Assembly: GCA_963576475.1 (NCBI GenBank)
Contig: OY754972.1
Location: 29,304,107-29,368,106, forward strand
Length of the DNA stretch: 64,000 nucleotides
Direction of reading: 5' to 3'
DNA from: Molanna angustata
Taxonomy: Eukaryota; Arthropoda; Insecta; Trichoptera; Molannidae
The notes under the pieces were generated by a model, which worked only from the letters and a program-made list of their open reading frames with translations, did no database searches and was not told where the DNA came from. Numbering within the stretch: position 1 is the stretch's first letter; the number at the start of each line of letters is the position of its first letter. This document shows positions 10,870 to 23,110 of this stretch, one piece after another. Both the position numbers and the translations under genes were made by a program.

Positions 10870-11919
10870 CTAGTTGCATGTAACACATGAGATCCAACTG
10901 TCGATAGCGATAGTATGTATAGTTGAAGAATATGTACCAAACTATAAACCCATAGATACAAATTATTGAATATTTTCAGATATTTTGTTTTCTATACAAC
11001 ATATGTAGGTATGTATGTCAAGATAGGATAGTATGGAGGAAGATCCTTTTTCCTACCCAGAATATGCAAATTGCATGATGGTATGTATGTATGTTTGGAG
11101 ATGAAGTAACAAACTATTAAGTCTTCTTACATATTGTGTATAGGCGACTGCCATACAAAATGTATGAAGCGATGTCGTCACTAAATTCAATTTTTAAAAA
11201 AATTGTTAAAAAAAAATTGAGATCTTCTACTACAATGTTAATATTTTTTAAAGAAAATTAAATTATCTAGTTGGGGTGTTTCGGCTTTTTTCGATAATTG
11301 TAAAAGTCTTGGAAATATAGGCAGTTAAACTCATAAATTTATCATAAAAAAAATATTTTTCTTAATAAAAAATGTTTGAGAAACCCTGGAATTTTTTTGA
11401 AAAAACTAATTTGAGATTTTGTATTTGTCTATGTTTGTACCAATTTTCAGCGTTCTAGCGTTTATGGTTTCTGAGATATATGGAAAAATAAAATAAAAAT
11501 TCAAAAGTTGATAACCCCTGACTGAAACAAAAATTCAAAATTCCGAGTATAAAATTTTTGTAGGCCTGTAACTGTTTATATATTCTGAAATTTTAGGCTC
11601 TGTAAATTGAGCGGATCAAAAGTTATAAGGGGGGGACGGACACACAGACACACACACAGACACACAGACACACACACACACAGACACACACACAGACACA
11701 CACACACACAGACACACGAAATGTTCTACTCCGAATTCTGAGTAAATCCGTGTATGGAACATATATGCTGCGAAGCCTCTAAGTTGGTGTTTTTTGACTT
11801 CAAAGTTGGAAAAGCCATGAAAAAAGTAGACCTCTCCATACAATTCTCGCGTATTCTGGCTTGATACATTGTCGATATGTTAAGAGAACAAAGTTCTCCT
11901 GAACAAATCGACAGTTGGA
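10870..11919 (-). mobile_element. HelA full-length Helitron, tandem unit 2 (1050 bp)
   Basis: Same structure as unit 1 and nearly identical to it: 5' TC at 11919, 3' CTAG at 10870-10873, microsatellite at 11639-11716. The base after 11919 on the plus strand is T, giving the expected A before the 5' TC. The few differences from unit 1 include one fewer GTAT repeat near 11085. Confidence 0.92.
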
Positions 11920-12075
11920 TTAACATTGTAGTAGTAGGTAAATACAATTTTTTTTGACGACATACACTACAAAACTAACTAACTAAACATTCATACACTC
12001 CATCATGCTGTTTTCATATTTTGGGTAGGAAAAAAAGACTGACCACCATACAATTCTCTCGTGACATACATACAA
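11920..12075 (+). mobile_element. HelA host copy, distal part
   Basis: TTAACATTGTAGTAG, the short GACGACAT word and CATCATGCTGTTTTCATATT-TTGGGTAGGA follow the plus-strand HelA body in order, picking up where 9807 stopped. The 3' terminus is not found, so the host copy is broken at its end too. Confidence 0.7.
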
Positions 12076-12552
12076 ATATTTATAAATTTGCGTTTAAATG
12101 TGAAACTATGTAGAATGAGTGAAAAAGGGTAAATCAACATATTAATTGCTATAAAAATAATAAATATGTTAAAGTTGAAAGATAGAAACAATCGGTGCAA
12201 CAATGTGAGCAAAGCAAATTTGGCCCACAAAGCAATAGGTAACTTTTGTACAATGTAAATCGCCGACTACTTGGATTCGGATACTAGGATTTTCATTATA
12301 AAACGGTTTATTTTAGTTCATTCATGTCAGCAAAACAACATGTCAGCTTATATTTTTTCAAATGTAATATTAAAAGTTTTATGCTCTACTGCATAGTTGC
12401 CGATATTGACTTACGCGGTGTTAGACCTAATGCGACAACAGGCAGTCTCAACTGAGACTGCTATGAAAATAGCTGTGCACAAACACGAGCAAATCAGAAT
12501 GGCAATCTTACGAGAACTACGTTATTTATTTGCAGATTTGCCAATAAGTAGG
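12076..12552. other. Unassigned DNA
   Basis: No gene recognised. A 63-codon open frame at 12397-12588 has no motif I can assign and runs into the SINE-B head that follows. Confidence 0.4.
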
Positions 12553-12640
12553 GACATGAGTGGCAGAGCGGACATCGTACTGGATTAGTAACCCAGTGAT
12601 AGCGAGTTCGAACCCCAATCATAGCTACTTCTCAGATTTC
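12553..12640 (+). mobile_element. SINE-B tRNA-like head
   Basis: GAGTGGCAGAGCGGACATCG, CTGGATTAGTAACCCAG (an anticodon-stem-like hairpin) and the B-box GAGTTCGAACCCC match the head of SINE-B (29136, 32421). The body and tail do not follow, and the tRNA fold has mismatches, so this is not a working tRNA. Confidence 0.65.
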
Positions 12641-12994
12641 GTACACCTACAGCACAAAGATTTATATATAATATGTACTTTTCACATTTACAATATACCG
12701 CAATAGTTTTTTTATACGAAAATGTATTTTCATTTTCGTATATTTTAAATCTTGACTTGGTAGGTACCATAACTACCTACCCATTTTAAATGTAATTTAA
12801 TATTGGCAATCAAGTATTATTACTAATGTAGAAAATCTATGTAGAGCAATTATTTATTTTGTTAATTATATTATGTTTTTTCATCCTTCAACATATATTT
12901 TTCTTCTTCTACTTATTTTTATTTTCTCTTTCATTATTTTTGTTTCAATGATACTCATATTTTTAATCATTAATGATTATTAATCATAATCATT
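12641..12994. other. Unassigned AT-rich DNA
   Basis: Nothing recognised apart from an imperfect palindrome around 12719-12739 (AAAATG / CATTTTC) and a small TAATCATTA hairpin cluster near 12965. Confidence 0.4.
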
Positions 12995-13735
12995 AAGACT
13001 GACTTGATAATTTTATTTTATTAAAAGGGTAGGTACATCGACAGACATCCAGCTCACAATTCTCACAAAAAGAAAACAATATTGGTTATTACTATGAGTA
13101 CTGGACGTCCAATTATGGATGCACACAAAATTACATGAGCTCTCACTCAATCACACACGCAAGTTACACAAGTATGAGTTACATAAATTAGAAATAATTC
13201 GGCTACAAAAGTTAAGTAAAAAAAGTAGAAGAAAAAAACAATCACACAATTCAAGAAAAAAATAATAATAAGTTATAGAAGTTACATAAGTAGAAGCAAA
13301 AAACAGCACATAAGAAGCCAAAAAAAGTAATAAAAGTTAGAGAAGAGACAATTTCAAACATATTGCAATCAAATAGCGTACATAAACAGCACTGAGACCT
13401 TCCTAAAACAACACGCGCGAGTTAACTTTTTTCTTAAAAACAGAGAATCCGCAAACACGTCAAGATCAGGACACTCCCTTGTCATATCGTTATACTGTCT
13501 ACACATTCTTGGTCATAAAGCTGGTCCGAAGTATATTAATATGAAAGGTATTGGCGAATCTCAGCGATCTTCTAGGAATATTCAGTTGTATGCCTTGCAA
13601 AAGTCTTGAGTCCATGGTACCATTAACAAATTTGTGAAGAACAGTTAGGTCGTGTATTTGTCTTCTAGTCTCGAGTCTAGTTATTCTGAAATAGTTTAAC
13701 CTTTCATTGTATGTAGGTCTTCAAACTGTATAAAT
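12995..13735 (-). pseudogene. LINE ORF2 C-terminal remnant with 3' UTR
   Basis: Translating the minus strand from about 13725 gives YNERLNYFRITRLETRRQ, then DLTVLHKFVNG, then LNIPRRSLRFANTF, the usual C-terminal region of CR1/Jockey-like reverse transcriptases. Stops and frameshifts interrupt it after about 60 residues. Below 13380 the sequence is A-rich on the plus strand, consistent with a 3' UTR. Everything upstream of the C-terminus is gone. Confidence 0.7.
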
Positions 13736-14230
13736 AAATAACAAATTACAAAAATTATAAAATGACTAACGAAATCAGATTTTGATACGACATTACCTTT
13801 AATAAATCTTCATTTACTGTTTTCATGAACAAATTTTGATTTTGACTTATTATCAAGAAACGATTTAAACGTTTGAAGCAATTAATTTATTTCTCAACTC
13901 GAGTTGAACGCTTTGACGAAAGTCCAAAGAAATTATAACAAAAATTCTTGAAATTTCTGTTGAAATTTCACCGATCGAAATAATGTTATTTTCTGTTTGT
14001 GTTATGGTTTAACTAATTAAAAGTAATCTGACTGCTTTAATATTTGACATTATTAATTTCTTGAGAGAAAGATGGAAAGAGTAAAAAGCATTGCATTGAA
14101 CGAACCAAGTGGCTAAGATTTAAGAAAAGATGAAACCATTTAAAAAAAACCAACAACGCAATATTTCGCGAAGTTCATCTCACATAGTTCGCACAAACCA
14201 ATGAAGTTTACTACCGATTCCGAATATTGC

Positions 14231-14345
14231 CTTTTTAGGTGAGACGGGATCGGTGTGTGGGAAAACACGAATGTGTCGTGCTTCTTTTTATAAGGTAATG
14301 TACACTCGCCCACGCGTCGCTGGTTACACCGTATTGCGGGATATG
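14231..14345 (+). repeat. Repeat family G, copy 1
   Basis: Order of landmarks: TTTTTAGGTGAGACGGGATC, GTGTGTGGGAAAACACG, GTGTCGTGCTTC, TTATAAGGTAATGTACAC, GTCGCTGGTTACACCG, TATTGCGGGATA. The same order occurs at 30290 (plus), 39818 (minus) and 57775 (minus). Short, non-coding, no clear terminal repeats; could be a MITE or an old SINE. Confidence 0.65.
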
Positions 14346-14357
14346 CCATAATATAAT

Positions 14358-14600
14358 GGCGGCCTTCGTGGCTCAGTTGGTTGGGTATCTGACTGCTGAT
14401 CCAAAGGTCCCGGGTTCGATTCCCGGTGGAGACACAGTTTTTAATTGTGTTTTCAGTCTGGATCTGTGAGACGATTAATATCGTAAGTCTCCAGAATGTG
14501 GCAACTTGTTATTGGGTGCGTGTCAAATAAATATTTGACATCGCACCTGTTAGTTGCCCGAGAAGCAATGTTAAATACATAAATAAATAAATATTAATAA
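14358..14600 (+). mobile_element. SINE-A, best full-length copy
   Basis: tRNA-derived SINE of about 240 bp. The A-box is TGGCTCAGTTGG (14369-14380) and the B-box GGTTCGATTCC (14413-14423), within a tRNA-like head that still has the CCCGGG/CCCGG T-arm. The body carries the family landmarks and ends TTAGTTGCCCGAGAAGCAATG, followed by a (TAAA)n tail (14572-14592). Such elements are transcribed by RNA polymerase III and mobilised by a partner LINE; the partner is not identifiable here. Confidence 0.9.
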
Positions 14601-15422
14601 TGATAACAAGATCTTTATCATTCTGTTATTTTAGTTATTTAACAAATATATTGGACAAAGACAGGTTTATTACCATCAGGCAGTTTATTCTAATCAATCA
14701 AATTTCACGATACGAAATTTCATTTATTTATTTACATATTTAAGTAAGTACCTACAATACATTACTTAATGGTATATATATAATAAAAATATTGAAATTT
14801 TACTATCTCACAAGGCTGAATGCCTGCTCTGAGGTTGTACTGTTCAGTATTTAGACAAAGGTTAAATATTGAGGGTATATTATTAAGATTACATAATTAA
14901 GAAAAAATATTTATACTGGATTTGTAAGATAATTTAGATGCTGCAACAGCAAAAAGATTTTGGCATTAGTTTTTATAAGTATACCGATTCCATATGTTAC
15001 GTTCAATTATATCATCATCTATACTATTATTTTCAAAATTTAATTGTATTTTATGCAAGACCATACAACCTACATAACTGTCCCTCTCTTTCCATACAAC
15101 ACAATACATTTCCTTATCCGTCTCACTTTCGCATTATCATCCGGTCAGTACATATCATTTGTCGATCGACATTATTAAAAACAAATCAAATAATAGGCAT
15201 GATGACTAATTTTGAAAAACTATCTCACGATGTTTTTACGCATTCACTGTTTTCAAATATATATATATTTCTACATAAAATAAAGGTTTAGTAGCAAAAA
15301 TCGCCATTTTAAAATCAAATTTGACATTTACGCCAAAAAAAGCTTGTAGTATCATGGCGGCTGCCGACCCTGACGGTGACGTCATGGTATCGTAAACTGC
15401 ATATCACTACTATATGTAATAT
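14601..15422. other. Unassigned AT-rich DNA
   Basis: Between 14670 and 14900 a TTTATTTATTTACATATTTA start and CAAGGCTGAATGCCTGCTCT suggest a minus-strand LINE 3' UTR, but no coding end is attached. The 117-codon frame at 14938-15291 has no recognisable domain. At 15355-15400 there is ATGGCGGC and the CRE-like TGACGTCA just before the THAP remnant. Confidence 0.35.
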
Positions 15423-15620
15423 ATGTGTTCTAAGACGATTTGTGTATTTATAATCAATTCAAAAGTGCATAAGTGTTGTGCGGTCCCTAAATGTACAAAC
15501 ACGACGAAAAAAACACCTACTGAGGTATTTGTTTTCGTCCCACGCGAAAAAAAAGAGAAATAAGTGATTAAATTTCGCACGGCGAGACACAAGTGAATTT
15601 TATTAAGTACGCGTTTACAA
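15423..15620 (+). pseudogene. THAP-type zinc-finger remnant
   Basis: An ATG at 15423 opens a 46-codon frame ending TAA at 15561. Residues 17-40 read KCCAVPKCTNTTKKTP then EVFVFVP, which fits the start of a THAP domain: C-x4-C followed by a hydrophobic FxFP-like core. In the next frame, 15556-15600 continues LNFARRDTSEF, similar to the expected continuation with the conserved Trp codon changed to TGA. So the domain looks frameshifted and stopped, and the later Cys/His ligands are not seen. THAP domains bind DNA and occur in P-like transposases and many lepidopteran proteins. Alternative: chance similarity over about 35 residues. Confidence 0.5.
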
Positions 15621-16348
15621 TTAAGTACAGTATTTGTTCCCCCACTTTTAGCTCTCAATAATATAATATTTACCATTATTTAGGCAATAAGCATATAAAG
15701 AACTTCATTAATGTCCAAACGTCAAAATAGGCCATCATAAGTTTCCCGCGTATGTTTTTAGCTTATGAACACATAATGTAGAGAGAAGAAGGAGCATATT
15801 TTATCGATTTTCGAGATGTAAGTTGTATTTAAATTACAGATAAATAAAGTACTTATATGTACTTATTATTAAGTTTTTACGTTTCGAAATTCTGATGAAC
15901 AAAAGTCTTTGTTCGACGCAAAGAAATATCCGACCATCAAAAGTTCCATTCTAGTTAAGAGTAGTTAAGACAGGCAGAAAAATAACTACTATGGCTGCTA
16001 TTGCTAAAAATAACGATAGCAGATAAATATAGCTTGTTATGAACAAAATACAAATAACGAGCGCTATGTAATAATTCGTATGCTGCTAAAATTGTAACGA
16101 TGTTTTAAAACGCATGCTTCGCGTAATCGCCGTCGTTTCGCAAATCGCTTCATTGCATGAAAAAAATATAGCTTGCTAGTTTAGTTTGGCAGTGACCAGC
16201 ATCATAACATGTCGAACGTTCGTCAGCTCACCATCGCGTGACAAAATTGTAGAATACTAAAACTAAATTAGTTTACCATACGTTGCGAGCGTTCATTATT
16301 TATTTATTTATTCAATAAAAACTAAGTTACATACAAAATACAATTAAC
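15621..16348. other. Unassigned DNA between THAP remnant and TIR element
   Basis: Contains ATATAGCTTGTTATGAACAAA (16028-16048 region), repeated in diverged form at 16168 and 17700, and a TTTATTTATTTATTCAATAAA run (16299-16319) that could be a LINE 3' tail. No coding frame recognised. Confidence 0.35.
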
Positions 16349-16349
16349 A

Positions 16350-16941
16350 TAGGCCCGATATTACAGTCGGCCCTCAACTCATTGAGTTTGCCAAACTCAA
16401 GATTAATGTTAAGGAGAGATTGAATCCATTTCCGTATTACAGTGCAATATGACATGTCAGTTACTAAATCTTCAATTATAGACATATTTCACTTTTTCTG
16501 TGGTTATTATCTGTCAAATTTAAATAACCTCAAATAATACGAAATACAAAACGGGACGCTACGACTTTAAATACCATTGTTTTATTATCCAACATGGTAA
16601 ATTTAATTTTTTTCACCAAAATAATGCTTTTAAATGCCCGTGTTCGTTTCAATACGGCTGTCAGTTTGTTTTGTTGTGTGGCGCCACCTTCGATACAACA
16701 CTGAAACTACACACGTTGCCTAACGCCTCTAGTGATAGAAACTGAAACTACACGAGTTGCCTAGCAAATGACAGTTGACTCACAGTTAAGTACTTAATCT
16801 GCCAGAAACGTTGAGTTAAATATTTGTCGTTTTAGTGACGTATTTGAGGGAAGATTAGGTCTAAACGGACACTGTAATACGCTATATTTTTGTAAAACTT
16901 GAGTTTAGCTCTTAAACTGACACTGTAATACCGGCCCATAG
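16350..16941. mobile_element. TIR element (MITE, about 590 bp)
   Basis: Left end TAGGCCCGATATTACAG (16350-16366) matches the reverse complement of the right end CTGTAATACCGGCCCATA (16923-16940), and extra ATTACAGTG / CACTGTAATAC words lie just inside both ends. The flanks could give a TA or ATAG target duplication. The inside, including two GAAACTACAC repeats near 16700 and 16740, has no transposase frame. Non-autonomous DNA transposon is inference. Confidence 0.6.
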
Positions 16942-17150
16942 TGTCCCCCGATAGGTAGGCGAGTATCTAGGTAAATTGAAACTATTTGCTTTGATGAATA
17001 CTTGTTCCATTTATATTTAATTTGTTTTAGTTTTAAGTATCTAATTAAAATATTAATATATCGATAACACCAAAATAAACATAGTCCAGACCGACAATTA
17101 ATGCGTATATTGTATTGAAGACTATCAGAAGAATTGACGCGACCATACTA

Positions 17151-17340
17151 TGACGTCGTGCGCTCTGATTGTTTTTTCTCATAAAATGGCGGACTAACAC
17201 ATTTTGTATTTTTATATTTATAATATTATTATTATTCACTCCTATAAATTAAAAAAAAACATTTTTTAAATCTTTATAACCTATTTTATTTTTTAAAATC
17301 ATAATTTCAATGATTTTTTTCTTACAGTCATCACACCTAT
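17151..17340 (+). repeat. Direct repeat D, copy 1 (CRE/YY1-like words)
   Basis: Runs from TGACGTCGTGCGCTCTGATT through CATAAAATGGCGGACTAACA, a TATTATTATT stretch, and AATTTCAATGATTTTTTTC to GTCATCACACCTATT. The second copy at 17782-17976 has the same order. The CRE-like and AAAATGGCGGAC words resemble promoter motifs, but that role is only a suggestion. Confidence 0.75.
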
Positions 17341-17781
17341 TACATATTTTAATATATTAATCATAATATGTATATGAATCATAACAGTTATCCCATATGT
17401 ATATTAGATTCATCATAATACATTGTGTATTTCCATTTCAACCTCATGTAACACTGTACAACTCCCACAAACAATATAATTACATCATTTTATTTTATAA
17501 TCAAGCAATGAAAGCCACCAAGTTATTTATTTCTGAAACGTTAAATATTCTCCACCACGTTACAATACTCGGTGCGTGTTATAACAGATGCGTCAACGAT
17601 TCAATAGAGCGGATAGCGATATTATTTGGTTTATTGTCCCAAATAAACCAAATAAATCAATAAATAAAAATAGCATGTTAAAAATAAGCAGCATATTCCA
17701 TATAGCTTGTTATGAAAAAAATAGCCATTTCGAACAACACAACAGTTGACAGTAACAAACACAATTGACAGTGACAATATG
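17341..17781. other. Spacer between direct repeats D
   Basis: AT-rich, no gene recognised. Near its end it carries GACAGTAACAAACACAATTGACAGTGACAATA immediately before the second D copy, given here in pieces: GACAGTAAC, ACAATTGACAG, TGACAATATGG. Confidence 0.4.
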
Positions 17782-17976
17782 GTGACGTCATGCGCTCTGA
17801 TTGGTGTTTCACATAAAATGGCGGACAAACATATTTTGTATTTTTATTTTAATAATATTAATATTATTCGCTCTTTTAAAATGAAAATAAATATATTTTT
17901 TCAAATCTTTATAACATATTTTATCTAATAAAATCATAATTTCAATGATTTTTTCTTACTGTCATCACGCCTATTG
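17782..17976 (+). repeat. Direct repeat D, copy 2
   Basis: Begins GTGACGTCATGCGCTCTGAT with a perfect CRE palindrome TGACGTCA, then CATAAAATGGCGGACAAACA and ends GTCATCACGCCTATT. Same order as 17151-17340, with scattered substitutions. Confidence 0.75.
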
Positions 17977-18339
17977 AATTCATGAAATTCATCTGTATCA
18001 CATAGGTACAATCTGTGTATATAAAGTGAACAGTGAACAAATGAAATACCTATGTACCTATATCAATCTGTTCATGTGAGTATCAAACCAGCAATCTTAC
18101 TTTCAAGTAAGTGCTTTTATCACCATCCTTATAATCCTATAGCAAGCAATTAAAGGAAAAACTATTTAAACTCAAGCTACCTAACACCATATTACTTCTG
18201 AATTCTATAGAGAGAACCTCAATGTTCACCCTTCGTTTATTTAATCAACTTATTCAAATAACCATCAAATATCTACATTACGCATATACAAAAAATATTT
18301 CTTCAGAAGGACAATCAATTTATCTATTACATATTGTGA
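17977..18339. other. Unassigned AT-rich DNA
   Basis: No gene or matched repeat. Rich in TACCTA/TAGGTA words. Confidence 0.4.
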
Positions 18340-18480
18340 GGGTTAAAGTCATGGTGGAAGAGGCCTAGGGCCTCGCCCCACCCGGACTCGAACCCGCACC
18401 ACCGGCCAGCCAGCCGTTTGCACATGAAACTACCAAAAATTGAACTCTCGGGGTCGCAACCTGCCCTAAGGGAATTTAAC
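18340..18480 (-). mobile_element. Possible tRNA-like SINE head
   Basis: On the minus strand GGTGCGGGTTCGAGTCC (18384-18400) is a good tRNA B-box with context, in a locally GC-rich stretch (18355-18480). No A-box is convincing and no second copy occurs in the window, so the class is uncertain. Confidence 0.35.
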
Positions 18481-19591
<1,111 letters not shown>

Positions 19592-19617
19592 ATATTTGAT
19601 GTTTTCACGGGTGAAAT

Positions 19618-20892
<1,275 letters not shown>

Positions 20893-21682
20893 CTAGTTGC
20901 ATGTAACACATGGGATCCAACTGTCGACAGCGATAGTATGTATAGTTGAAGAATAAGTACCAAACCCATAAATACAAATTATTTATTATTTTATGATATT
21001 TAGTTTTCTATACAACACATGTACCTAGGTAGTCAAGATAGGATAGTATGGAGGTCAGTCTTTTTTTCCTACCCGGAATATGAAAACAGCATGATGGTAT
21101 ATGTATATTGTATGTTTAGAGATGAAGTATCAAACTATTAAGTCTTCTTTGATATTGTGTATAGGTGACTACCATACAAATTGTATGAAGCGATGTCGTC
21201 ACTAAATTCAATTTTTATAAAAATTGTTAAAAAAAATTTGAGATGTACTACTACAATGTCCATATTTTTTATATAAAATTAAATTATCTAGTTGGGGTGT
21301 TTCGGCTTTTTTCGATATTTAAAAAAAAAATGGAAATATAGGCAGTTAAACTCATAAATTTATCATAAAAAAAATACTTTTCTTAATAAAAAATGTTTGA
21401 GAAACCCTGGAATTTTTTTGAAAAAACTCATTTGAGATTTTGTATTTGTCTATGTTTATACCAATTTTCAGCGTTCTAGCTTTTATGGTTTCTGAGATAT
21501 AGGGAAAAATAAAATAAAAATTCAAAAATTGATAACCCCTGACTGAAACAAAAATTCAAAATTCCGAGTATAAAAGTTTTGTAGGCCTGTAACTGTTTAT
21601 ATATTCTGAAATTTTAGGCTCTGTAAATTGAGCGGATCAAAAGTTATAAGGGGGGGACGGACACACACACACACACACACAG

Positions 21683-21718
<36 letters not shown>

Positions 21719-21968
21719 ACACACACACACACACACACAGACACACACACACACACACAGACACACGAAATGTTCTACTCCGAATTCTAAGTAAATCCGT
21801 GTATGGAACATATATGCTGCGAAGCCTCTAAGTTGGTGTTATTTGACTTCAAAGTTGGAAAAGCCGTGAAAAAAGTAGACCTCTCCATACAATTCTCGCG
21901 TATTCTGGCTTGATACATTGTCGATATGTTAAGAGAACAAAGTTCTCCTGAACAAATCGACAGTTGGA
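20893..21968 (-). mobile_element. HelA full-length Helitron (1076 bp)
   Basis: 3' CTAG at 20893-20896 followed by T on the element strand, 3' hairpin, subterminal TCCAACTGTCGAC, and 5' TC at 21968 preceded by A. The CA microsatellite (21660-21767) is the longest of all copies. It keeps the 5' hairpin GAGAACAAAGTTCTC. More diverged from the tandem pair than they are from each other. Confidence 0.92.
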
Positions 21969-21988
21969 TAATCATTTTTACTTTGAAT

Positions 21989-22000
21989 ATACCTAAACAT
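21989..22000. repeat. Target-site duplication, left, of foldback F
   Basis: ATACCTAAACAT here is repeated exactly at 22798-22809, flanking the palindromic insertion. Confidence 0.7.
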
Positions 22001-22797
22001 TTTTTTTAACAGATTTTTAATTATCTCAATAGAAACGAAGTTGGAATATTTATTGTAGGAGAACCGGGAAATCAAGGCACCTACAGGGCTTACGACCTGT
22101 CATCGGCTGGTTTACGTGATCACTTTATGCGCTTGCGCAACGTTCACCAATGATGCCTTTTAATGAGATCCCTATCAATTCAATTTTGAAAGTTCTATAT
22201 ATTGTAATACTGAAATTCTTTTCGCTTGAAAATAAGGAATTTTTACTACAGCCATCTATGGGTGAAATTATGAACAACAATCTTATTATTTTTATTTATT
22301 TTGTTGGAACGCCATCTGTTGAGAGAATTGGTTTTTTGTAAATAATGAAAGCTACAATTCTTAAATCTGAGGTGACAATGCATTTTTCGCAAGAAAAAAA
22401 ACCAATTCTCTCAATAGATGGCGTTCCAACAAAATAAATAAAAATAATAAGATTGTTGTTCATAATTTCACCCATAGATGGCTGTAGTAAAAATTCCTTA
22501 TTTTCAAGCGAAAAGAATTTCAGTATTACAATATATAGAACTTTCAAAATTGAATTGATAGGGATCTCATTAAAAGGCATAATTGGTGAACGTTGCGCAA
22601 GCGCATAAAGTGATCACGTAAACCAGCCGATGACAGGTCGTAAGCCCTGTAGGTGCCTTGATTTCCCGGTTCTCCTACAATAAATATTCCAACTTCGTCT
22701 CTATTAAGATAATTAAAAATCTGTTAAAAAATATCTTTGACTCCCGACAGGGAAAAAAATCCAATGTTTGCGTATATGCACTAATAAAAATATTCGA
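22001..22797. mobile_element. Foldback (inverted dimer) of repeat family F
   Basis: Arms of about 337 bp (left 22000-22337, right 22395-22731) are near-perfect reverse complements around a 57-bp centre. Only the right side continues outward for another 65 bp to CGAATATTTTTATTAG, the family's 5' end read on the minus strand. The arms hold an open frame of about 60-90 codons in each direction (22150-22341 plus; 22296-22580 minus) with no domain I recognise, so the symmetry alone explains both frames. Single, undimerised family F pieces lie at 5928, 33650, 44188 and 50745, which shows the palindrome is not an inherent part of the family. Confidence 0.85.
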
Positions 22798-22809
22798 ATA
22801 CCTAAACAT
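22798..22809. repeat. Target-site duplication, right, of foldback F
   Basis: Exact second copy of ATACCTAAACAT from 21989-22000. Confidence 0.7.
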
Positions 22810-22839
22810 GTTTGTTTGAATTAATCTGTCTTTATTATA

Positions 22840-23110
22840 CGTTTTTATATATTTTTATTTACACAATATACGGCATTAGCCATTTACTTGTTATAATACT
22901 AAAAATAATAAAATACAAACAAATATAGAAAAAGATAAAAATATAGATTGAGATAAAATAGACATATTACAAACAGTATAAAATTAAATTAACAAAATTA
23001 TCTCAAAAAAACGTTTAAATGTGCCCAATTAACATGGATCAAAAGATTATTAAAATAAAATTGTTCACACAAATAAATATATGTGTCAATCAAAGCTTCA
23101 ATGAAGCAAT
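22840..23110 (-). mobile_element. Probable LINE 3' UTR
   Basis: TTATTTACACAATATACGGC-ATTAGCCATTTAC followed by 200 bases of A-rich sequence resembles 28345-28600 (TTATTTACGGCATTTGCCAT). This pattern, T-rich at the start and A-rich afterwards on the plus strand, fits a minus-strand LINE 3' end without its coding part. Confidence 0.4.

Noticed and set aside
9411..11947. Cys/Val-rich frames of 72-91 codons
   Set aside because: Readings of the HelA CACACAGACACA microsatellite and neighbouring Helitron DNA, repeated in every copy.
12397..12588. 63-codon plus frame starting MPILTYAVLDL
   Set aside because: No recognisable motif, overlaps the start of a SINE-B head, and is short enough to be chance.
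22150..22580. Near-identical frames MPFNEIPINS on both strands
   Set aside because: They mirror each other because of the foldback arms; no domain and no sign of codon selection visible.
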